Positions 6,032-12,143 of a DNA stretch of 18,249 bases are shown here, piece after piece. The translations under genes were made by a program, and so were the position numbers. Every line of letters begins with the position of its first letter. Positions within the stretch are counted from its first letter, which is position 1. Origin of the DNA: JBGTBQ01 sp041749275 (GTDB taxonomy: Bacteria; Acidobacteriota; Blastocatellia; Pyrinomonadales; Pyrinomonadaceae); assembly GCA_041749275.1 (NCBI GenBank), contig JBGTBQ010000415.1, positions 1 through 18,249 on the forward strand. Reading direction: 5' to 3'. Below the pieces are notes generated by a model that saw only the letters and a program-made list of their open reading frames with translations, ran no database searches and was not told the origin of the DNA.

Positions 6032-8014
6032 TTACTTTTTCGCCAGCACGACGGGCGCTTCCTCGCTGGCGCGGACGCGCCCGTAAAATTCGCGCACGGC
6101 CTTGTACTGCTCGGCGGGGATGGTGGTGGCAAGTTGCACGAGTTTGCGCGTGAAGACGAGGTGGCCTTCCTTGATCTCATAGCTCGCCGCGTAGGCGCCG
6201 AATTCGGAGTTGATCTTGATGCCATCCGGCATCTCGTCCACGGCGAAACCTTCGGGGAGTTTGACGCGGACGGTTTCGGAGAAGGTTTCGGCTTCGAGCA
6301 CGACGGGGTGCTTGCGCGTCGGTTCAGGGAGCCAGACGGAGTAGCCGCGCGCGACGACCGAGGGCTTGAAGACGAGCAGGCGATCCATCATGGACTGCGC
6401 GTAACGGTCGGCGACGAACTCCATGTCGAGCGCGAAGCGTCCGCCCGCGTGGTCGTCCACCGGCTCGACCTTCGAGAGCCGCGCGCCCGTCGCCGTCCCC
6501 TGCGTAATCCAGCGCTCGACGGCCTTGCCGAATTCGGGACGCGAGCGCCCGTTAAAGACGCGCCGCCAGTAGACGGCGGCCTGCCCGACCGAGCGGTCGC
6601 TGACGGTCGCGCGGATGGCGCCCGTCGCGTCGAGCGTGACTTCGGTCGTGCGCTCCAGACGGTTCGCGTCCGGGGGCGTGACGGGCATCCGCAGGAGCGC
6701 GGTCGTCTCCTTCGCGTCAATCAGCGCGAGGCTCCCCTGCTCGTGGTCGGGCAGATCACCGACCGGCGTGCTCTCGTCGGTGGCGTCGAAGATGAGGAGG
6801 CGACCGAGTTGTGGGTGCGTGACGATGGTCGCGGCCTCGGTCTCGGCGTTGACCTTGACGGCGATGATGCAGTGATTGAACTGACCGGGCGCGGGCCACT
6901 CCTCGCGGACGTAAGAAGGGTCGCCGGAGTAGATGCTGACGAGGTAGGACTCGACGCCGACCACCTTCAACATCGCGCGCATGAGGTTCGCTTTGTCCTT
7001 ACAGTCGCCATACTGCTTGGCGAAGACCTCCGTGGCCGGGCGCGGGCGATAGCCGCCGCCGCGTCCGATGTCGGTCTGAATCGAGATGTACTGGATGCCC
7101 TGCACGTAGCGCCCGATGGCCTGAATCTTTTCAAGCTCCGTCTTGGCGCCCGCCGTGAGCGCGCGCGCCTTCGCCGTGAGCGCCTCATCCACGGTCGCCT
7201 GTGGGGCTTCGATCTCGCTCATGTAACGCGCCACGTCCGCCCACGACTCGAAGGTGCGGCCCGCGAAGGGCGTGCCCGCCGCCGGGTAGTAGCTCACGGC
7301 GAGACGCGGGGCGAGGTTGGCGAGGCTCGGCGCGTTCGGCTCCTCTTCGATGTGCGGGAGATTCCTTAGCTCCCAAGTGTAGGTCGTTCCCGTCACCGCC
7401 GGCTCGATCTTCGGGGCGTTGAAGATGATGCCGGAGGCGCGCCAGCCCGCCGGGAGCGTCAGCGTGAAGCGCGAGACGAGCGTCGGCAGCTCGTCCTGAA
7501 AGGGCCAGCGTTCCTGCGTGAAGACGGTGCGCTCCTCGGAGATTGATTGATAGCCGAAGACAGCGCCGGGGCCGTCCACGTCGCCGCCCGCCAGAATCAC
7601 GCGGACGCGCACCTCGTTGTAGACATCATTGTCCACGAACGCGAGGTCAGCCGTCTGGTCTTTGCCATACTTTTTGACCTCGCCCGTCGCGCGGATGAGC
7701 CACGCCTTCATCTCGCGCACCTTGCCCGCGTTCGTCAGATACGACTCGCGCGCAACGGCCTCTTTGTGCCCCTCGCGGGTGAGGATGCGGACGGCGTAGT
7801 TGGTGGTCGTGGTGACGCGCCCATCCTCGGCGACCGTCACGTTCTGCTCGCGGTAAAGGACGACCGCCGGCACTTTCTTGTCGTAACCGGGGGCCGAAGT
7901 CGCGGCGGCCTGTTTGAGCCACGCGGGGAGTTCGTCGCCGGCGGGCGTCGCGGCCACGGGCAAAGCGGCCAGAACAATAAGGGCGAAACATAAACCAATC
8001 CGACGGTGCAGCAT
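6032..8014 (-). CDS. Exported DUF3857 / transglutaminase-like protein with intact catalytic triad
   Basis: A 660-residue exported protein. Residues 1-22 are a signal peptide (FALIVLAALPVAATPA). Residues about 50-230 match the DUF3857 beta domain, residues about 275-420 the transglutaminase-like core, and the rest a C-terminal beta domain. The thiol-protease-type triad is complete: C338 in YGDCKDKANLM, H381 in QFNHCIIAV and D410 in LIFDATD. Proteins of this kind are widespread in Bacteroidota and Acidobacteriota and are presumed to act on proteins or peptides in the periplasm; the substrate is unknown. A weak GAAAGG site lies 10 bases before ATG. The larger paralog is encoded 100 bases upstream on the same strand, with hairpin F between them. 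Confidence 0.93.
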   Translation of the reverse strand: MLHRRIGLCFALIVLAALPVAATPAGDELPAWLKQAAATSAPGYDKKVPAVVLYREQNVTVAEDGRVTTTTNYAVRILTREGHKEAVARESYLTNAGKVREMKAWLIRATGEVKKYGKDQTADLAFVDNDVYNEVRVRVILAGGDVDGPGAVFGYQSISEERTVFTQERWPFQDELPTLVSRFTLTLPAGWRASGIIFNAPKIEPAVTGTTYTWELRNLPHIEEEPNAPSLANLAPRLAVSYYPAAGTPFAGRTFESWADVARYMSEIEAPQATVDEALTAKARALTAGAKTELEKIQAIGRYVQGIQYISIQTDIGRGGGYRPRPATEVFAKQYGDCKDKANLMRAMLKVVGVESYLVSIYSGDPSYVREEWPAPGQFNHCIIAVKVNAETEAATIVTHPQLGRLLIFDATDESTPVGDLPDHEQGSLALIDAKETTALLRMPVTPPDANRLERTTEVTLDATGAIRATVSDRSVGQAAVYWRRVFNGRSRPEFGKAVERWITQGTATGARLSKVEPVDDHAGGRFALDMEFVADRYAQSMMDRLLVFKPSVVARGYSVWLPEPTRKHPVVLEAETFSETVRVKLPEGFAVDEMPDGIKINSEFGAYAASYEIKEGHLVFTRKLVQLATTIPAEQYKAVREFYGRVRASEEAPVVLAKK

Positions 8015-8040
8015 CTTTCTTGAACCTTTCTTGTACGCTA

Positions 8041-8076
8041 TCGGCGCGGGCCTCTCTCGTCAGAGGCCCGCGCCGA
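8041..8076. repeat. Perfect 15-bp GC-rich hairpin F between the two DUF3857 genes
   Basis: Arms 8041-8055 and 8062-8076 are exact complements (TCGGCGCGGGCCTCT and its reverse complement) with a 6-base loop. It lies in the 100-base gap between two same-strand genes and has no T-tract on either side. It could be a factor-assisted terminator, an attenuator, or an mRNA-stabilising stem that makes the two paralogs accumulate at different levels. Confidence 0.6.
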
Positions 8077-8114
8077 CGGCGGCGGGGCGTTGAGTGTCGC
8101 GCCGATCAGGACGG

Positions 8115-10175
8115 TCAGTTCGAGGACGTGGCGGCGGGGGTCACAACCTGCTTGAGTGAGATGCTGTGTTTGTCCTGCTTGTGCACCTCGTCGAAATAGT
8201 TCTTAAGCGGGTTGTAATTCACCGTCTGGAAGAGCAGCGCGCCGCCGGCCTGCCCCGCGCCGAAGTAGAAGTTGCGTTTATAGACGAGCGCGCGGTTGTC
8301 GGTCGTCACGCCGAGCGAGGGCTTGTACTGGCTGATCGGGCCGGGGTTGATCGGCAGCGGCGCCTCAGCGTTGTCGAGGGCGAAGCCTTCGGGCAGCTCG
8401 ATCTCGACCATGTCTTCTTCCGCCCACGGATAATGGAAGTAGACGCTGTAGGTGCGCGCGGCGGTCGGGAAGAGCGCGCCCAGACCGCGCTGGAAAAATG
8501 CCGGCTGGAGGAAGAGACGCTTGCCGGTGCGCTGCGCGTAGCCGGGCACCTTCACGCGGAAGCTGTAAACGAAGGGCTTGATGGGGTCGTTCACGTTCTC
8601 GATTTTGACATCCGAGATTTCGATGCCGCCCATGCGCGCCTTGAACTTGCCCTTCAGAATCTCCTCGCGCGAGGCGGGCGACTCGTCGTCGTTATCCTCC
8701 TTCATGTCGGCGGCGAAGTGGCCCGTGTACTCGATCCGCACTTCACCTTCGAGCGTCCCGTCCTCGGCCAGCTTGAGCTTGGCCTTACGCTTCTCCATGG
8801 ACTTTTCCGGCGCTGAAATCGGACTCGAAACCCAGACCGGCTCCTTCGAGTCGGCGATGAGCGTGGGGATGCCTTCCTCCTGCCAGCGGAGCATCCCGAA
8901 GGGAACGTAGGTGCTCGCGGGGTTGAATAAACGCCACGAGTCGCCGACGCGCACGGCGATGCTGGTCGGGTCAATGAAGTAGTCGGTGGTCAGGTTCTGG
9001 TCGAAGAAGAAATCGCTGCGGTCGGAGGTACAGGCGACGCGCACGTCGAAGCCGGAGGCCGCGGCCAGCGCGCCGAAGAGCGCGTCTATATCCTGATCCG
9101 TCCCGATGCCGCGCTTAAGCGTGTCCGCCGGCGACTTGTTCTCCTTCAGCTTCTTGATCTGGTCGGGCGTTAGCCCCGAAGCGTCGTCATAGACGCGTTT
9201 GATGTTGGCGCGCACGTAGTCGAAGAGGCGTTCGAGCTTCTGCTCCGGCGTCGTCGCGTCGCCGACAGCCTCGGCGGCGACCTTCTTCACGTCGTCATTG
9301 ACCTTGAGGAGCGACTTCGTGTCCTCATGGACGCGCTTGGCGTAATCCTTCCAGAACTGGTCGGGCGTGTTCTTCTTGTCCGGCGCGTAATAGACGAGCA
9401 TCCACGGGCGAACGGCATCTTCGGGCGGCATGCGCGGCTCCTCGCGGAAGGCCGGGACATTCGACATTGATGTACTGTGCGAGCCGTCCTTCTCCTTGAC
9501 GAAGGGCGTCATCTGACCATAGAAGGTTTGCGCGCGCAAGCCGACGGCCCTGCCTTCGGAGTCCACCAGCCGGTCGCCGTAAGGCTTGATGTAATACTTG
9601 ACGAACTGAGCGGGAATCTCGCGCGAGAAGTAGAAGCGGTTGTAAGGGCTGATGCCGCTACGGACTTCGCGCCAGCGGTACTCGATGATCGCGCCCGGCT
9701 CGACCGCGGGCATGGCGAACGATTTGGCCTTGACCTTAAGGCCGCTCGCCTTCACCACGTCGCGCTCGAAGATGTCTTCCTTCTTCAACTCGACGATTGA
9801 GCCGTCGGGCTTGATGGTGCGCCCGGCGATGTCCTTGATCTGTATCTCGCGTCTGCCGATCTTCGCGGCGGGGATGTCTATGCGGCCCTGCGATTCACGC
9901 CCGCGCTCGGTGAAGATTTTGATGCGGATGTAATGGTTGAGCACCGTGCCGAGGTCCGAGCCTTTATCTTCGTGCGCGACTCTCACTTCCCAGAAGATGA
10001 CTTCGGCGTCGGCGTCCTTGTCCACGATGGGCGCCTTCATGGCGAGGTGCGCGGGGTCAACTGGCTTCCAGTCGTCGCCGACGAGCGCCGAGGCCGAAGA
10101 CGCGGCGCAAATGATTACGAGGCAGGCGGCGAGCAGGCGGCGCCGGCCATAATGAGGGATGCGAAGGAACTTCAT
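8115..10175 (-). CDS. Exported DUF3857 / transglutaminase-fold protein, catalytic residues lost
   Basis: A 686-residue exported protein with an N-terminal signal sequence (RRRLLAACLVIICAASSASA), a DUF3857 domain (about 60-240), a transglutaminase-like core (about 290-425) and a C-terminal beta domain. Alignment by eye with the neighbouring paralog puts RGIGTDQDIDALF (355-367) on its GDCKDKANLM. The Cys is replaced (T359/D360), the His position is P403 (IDPTSIAVRV) and the Asp is N418 (LFNPAS). The fold is kept but the enzyme should be inactive as a thiol hydrolase, so a binding or scaffold role is likely. The start is supported by AAGAGG, 6 bases before ATG. It probably heads an operon with the active paralog. 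Confidence 0.9.
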   Translation of the reverse strand: MKFLRIPHYGRRRLLAACLVIICAASSASALVGDDWKPVDPAHLAMKAPIVDKDADAEVIFWEVRVAHEDKGSDLGTVLNHYIRIKIFTERGRESQGRIDIPAAKIGRREIQIKDIAGRTIKPDGSIVELKKEDIFERDVVKASGLKVKAKSFAMPAVEPGAIIEYRWREVRSGISPYNRFYFSREIPAQFVKYYIKPYGDRLVDSEGRAVGLRAQTFYGQMTPFVKEKDGSHSTSMSNVPAFREEPRMPPEDAVRPWMLVYYAPDKKNTPDQFWKDYAKRVHEDTKSLLKVNDDVKKVAAEAVGDATTPEQKLERLFDYVRANIKRVYDDASGLTPDQIKKLKENKSPADTLKRGIGTDQDIDALFGALAAASGFDVRVACTSDRSDFFFDQNLTTDYFIDPTSIAVRVGDSWRLFNPASTYVPFGMLRWQEEGIPTLIADSKEPVWVSSPISAPEKSMEKRKAKLKLAEDGTLEGEVRIEYTGHFAADMKEDNDDESPASREEILKGKFKARMGGIEISDVKIENVNDPIKPFVYSFRVKVPGYAQRTGKRLFLQPAFFQRGLGALFPTAARTYSVYFHYPWAEEDMVEIELPEGFALDNAEAPLPINPGPISQYKPSLGVTTDNRALVYKRNFYFGAGQAGGALLFQTVNYNPLKNYFDEVHKQDKHSISLKQVVTPAATSSN

Positions 10176-10349
10176 AAAATACCTCTTGGATTGTCTTTGT
10201 GAACGGAGCAGGCAGCGGCGTTAAAAGGGTTAAAGTTTGAGCGACAACACTTGAATGAGGTGTCGCGCCGGGAGACAGGAGGGGATTTTATGACAGCCGG
10301 AGTGCGGCGCGCAAGCGGAAAACTGGATGAAATACAGGATTATGCAGGA

Positions 10350-10461
10350 GCGGACGGGGAGAAGGGGAGAAGGGGAGAAGGGGAGAAGGGGAGAAGGGGA
10401 GATGTTTGACGATGCGGTTCCTGTCTCCGTAGTCTCCCCCTCTCCTCGTCTCCCCATCCGC
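10350..10461. terminator. Hairpin D with a GGGGAGAA tandem array, directly after the cupredoxin stop
   Basis: The left arm (10350-10403) holds five perfect GGGGAGAA units (10356-10395) and a sixth ending in T. The right arm (about 10423-10461) is a pyrimidine mirror (TCTCCCCCTCTCCTCGTCTC) that pairs imperfectly. The outer GCGGA/TCCGC ends pair, then GGGGAGA with TCTCCCC. The hairpin begins 2 bases beyond the minus-strand cupredoxin stop (10464-10466). It is placed as that gene's terminator. The tandem array could vary in length between strains. The rest of 10176-10349 is the upstream region of the DUF3857 gene and shows only weak promoter-like hexamers. Confidence 0.6.
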
Positions 10462-10463
10462 TT

Positions 10464-10808
10464 TTACTTGACGATGACCGTGCCCGCCATGTCGTGCCCG
10501 CCCGCGCCGCCGTGGAACGTGCAGTGGTACGGGTAGCTGCCCTTCTTGGTGAACTTGTGGCTGAAGGTCTTCCCGGCGGAGAGCGTGGGCGAGGAGAACG
10601 AATCGTTGTCAGCGGTGACGGTGTGCGCGCCGGCTTCGTTCGTCCACGTGACGGTGGCGCCGGGCTTGACGGTGATGGTCTTCGGCTGGAACTCGAAGTT
10701 CTTGATTGTGACGCTCGCTGTCTTCGTGTCGCCCTTCCGCGGCGAGGCCGCGACGACGAGACAACATGCGATGAGCGCAAGCGCGGTGATGAAGGTGTTG
10801 AGCCTCAC
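10464..10808 (-). CDS. Small exported cupredoxin (plastocyanin/azurin-like blue copper protein)
   Basis: A 114-residue protein that begins with GTG at 10808, preceded by GAGGAG 8 bases upstream; a longer upstream frame has no such site and runs through hairpin G. Residues 1-22 are a signal peptide (FITALALIACCLVVAA). The cupredoxin core follows, with ITVKPGATVTWTNE and the four type 1 copper ligands H62 (AHTV), C96 (YHCTFH), H99 and M107 (HDMAG). It should bind one copper and carry electrons in the periplasm. The closest pattern is the single-domain plastocyanin/pseudoazurin-like group. The gene is flanked by hairpins D and G and lies downstream of a secreted hemoglobin gene; a shared redox or copper/heme role is inference only. 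Confidence 0.93.
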   Translation of the reverse strand: MRLNTFITALALIACCLVVAASPRKGDTKTASVTIKNFEFQPKTITVKPGATVTWTNEAGAHTVTADNDSFSSPTLSAGKTFSHKFTKKGSYPYHCTFHGGAGGHDMAGTVIVK

Positions 10809-10816
10809 GATTGAAT

Positions 10817-10822
10817 CTCCTC
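10817..10822 (-). promoter_or_regulatory. Ribosome binding site deciding the GTG start of the cupredoxin gene
   Basis: On the minus strand this reads GAGGAG, with 8 bases to the GTG at 10808-10806. It is the strongest site in the region and excludes the 41-residue longer in-frame start at 10931, which lies beyond hairpin G. Confidence 0.75.
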
Positions 10823-10889
10823 TGTCTAAAAAAAGTCGTGGCGGGTCGGTCGCGGGCCGCGCGGCGCGTTCTGGTTCTCTTGTCCGGTA

Positions 10890-10928
10890 CCATTGGAGCG
10901 AAATGTTACTGGCATTTCGCTCCAATGG
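10890..10928. repeat. Perfect 16-bp palindrome G (hairpin)
   Basis: CCATTGGAGCGAAATG at 10890-10905 and its exact reverse complement at 10913-10928 enclose a 7-base loop. It lies between the hemoglobin stop (11127) and the cupredoxin start (10808), about 80 bases upstream of the latter. Unlike hairpins A to E it has no short-period repeat. It may be an operator, an mRNA leader stem or a REP-like element. The remaining bases of 10929-11126 show no gene or further structure. Confidence 0.6.
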
Positions 10929-11126
10929 CATTTAGCGGGATGGGACACGTCGGACCACACACATGTCGCCCCTGACGTGGTTGTGAATACGGTCTCTTCG
11001 TCCGGCTCTCAGGCTGCTAACGAGACGGCAAGCAGTCTAAAGTCTGTCCTCCAAACCCTCCGCCTGCCGCTCTTCGGATTAAAGTGCTCCGCCTCGACGC
11101 GAGTGCGTCAGTCGGAAGCGCCCGGC

Positions 11127-11705
11127 CTACATCTTCTCCTTACCCTTCTCCTTCATCTTCCCTTTCGGGAACGGTCCCATTTTCACCTTCTTGTCGTCGA
11201 GCGGCGGAGCGGGCTTGAAGTTGTCCGGCAAGGGCGTTCCCGTCGCGTCGCCCTTGACCTCGACGATCTGATCCTTCAGCGGCCCGAGGATGCCGAGCAG
11301 TTCGTTCTTCTCCGCCTCTGGGACTTTGAAGTGGTCGAGCGTGTCCACGAGATGGCCGACGAGCGCGTTGAACTCGCCCTCGGTCACGCCCATGTGCATG
11401 TGCGACTCTTTCATTGACTTGCCCGTGTATTTGCAGGGGCCGCCGGTCGCCGCGCAAACCTGTTCTTTGAGGTGAAAGAGCAGGCGCGGCGCATTGGACT
11501 TAGCGAACTTCATGTTGATCTTGTCGTCCTTGAGAACGCGCCCGGCAAAGTCATCAACCACCGCCGAGATCGCGGCTTCGCCGCCGAGCCGTTCGTAGAG
11601 CGACTTTTGCATCGTGGGCTTGGACATTGAGCATTGCGCCGAGGCTTGCGCCGCGAACGCGCCAGACAGGAACAGAGCCAGTGCAAGGGCTTTGAACTTC
11701 AGCAT
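11127..11705 (-). CDS. Exported group 1 truncated hemoglobin
   Basis: A 192-residue protein. Residues 1-23 are a signal peptide (LALALFLSGAFAAQASA), so the globin should work in the periplasm, unusual for a truncated hemoglobin. The globin core runs from SLYERLGGEAAI (35-46) to about residue 150. RVLKDDKINMKF follows the B helix, GGPCKYTGKSM (88-98) forms the E/F region, and H102 in MKESH is the expected proximal heme ligand. The B10 tyrosine normally seen in FY is alanine here (F53-A54), so oxygen binding should differ from typical group 1 members. The last 21 residues are Lys-rich and probably disordered. AGGAG lies 10 bases before ATG, and a promoter-like sequence is visible upstream. Confidence 0.88.
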   Translation of the reverse strand: MLKFKALALALFLSGAFAAQASAQCSMSKPTMQKSLYERLGGEAAISAVVDDFAGRVLKDDKINMKFAKSNAPRLLFHLKEQVCAATGGPCKYTGKSMKESHMHMGVTEGEFNALVGHLVDTLDHFKVPEAEKNELLGILGPLKDQIVEVKGDATGTPLPDNFKPAPPLDDKKVKMGPFPKGKMKEKGKEKM

Positions 11706-11768
11706 AATCTCTCTTCTCCTTCTTGGGTTTCACGTTTGAGGGTTACAACCGCATGGTAGAGCGCGGTT

Positions 11769-11796
11769 ATTTTATTCCGATTCCGGTTAAGTGCAA
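11769..11796 (-). promoter_or_regulatory. Sigma70-type promoter candidate for the hemoglobin gene
   Basis: On the minus strand TTGCAC and TAAAAT are separated by 16 bases. Each hexamer is close to the consensus TTGACA/TATAAT. The region is markedly AT-richer than its surroundings. Initiation would give a leader of roughly 55-60 bases before the ATG at 11705. Confidence 0.45.
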
Positions 11797-12143
11797 GTTA
11801 CGAACTAAGCTACGATGCGATTATAGTGAACGGATTTTTCGCTTTCGCATAATTTCTTGCTAAATAGAATCCGCCGGAAGTTACCGCGGCGGCCAAACTC
11901 GGCAGCGGTGTGAACGCTCACGTCGGGGTCTCCCGTCGCGGCCTGCGAAACAGGAACAAAGTAAGCCGCACGGTTAGCGCCGATGTCGAAATGCGCGGCT
12001 TCGATCCGTCCCGTCGCCGTCGCCGGCGTTCCATGCTGATGCCTGCCCCTCGGAGTGTGGAAAAATAATCGCGGGCGGTGAGGCCGGGCAGAGCATGACG
12101 GAACAATCGCGCATCCGCGCCGGCCCTGTCGCATCGAAATTCG
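11797..12143. other. Gap between regulator and hemoglobin genes, possibly holding gene debris
   Basis: The part near the hemoglobin gene (11797-11875) is AT-rich and regulatory in character. From about 11880 to 12134 the composition returns to coding-like GC. A minus-strand frame reads AAHFDIGANRAAYFVPVSQ and DPDVSVHTAAEFG, while a second minus frame (11918-12106) reads MFRHALPGLTARDYFSTLRG. Each is only partly protein-like, as expected for a frameshifted relic. No family is recognised and no ribosome binding site is evident, so I do not call a gene. Confidence 0.25.

Noticed and set aside
5924..7369. Long plus-strand open frame of 481 codons
   Set aside because: It lies antisense to the DUF3857/transglutaminase gene, which has a signal peptide and a full triad. 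Such long antisense frames are expected in GC-rich coding DNA, and this one has Arg/Gly/Asp-rich content with no domain.
10356..10403. CRISPR or coding repeat from GGGGAGAA units
   Set aside because: Units are contiguous, only 8 bases, and outside a gene; the pyrimidine mirror that follows marks it as a hairpin arm.
10893..11417. 174-codon plus-strand frame through palindrome G and the hemoglobin gene
   Set aside because: Its second half is the antisense of the globin, which has recognisable motifs. Its first part has no family content.
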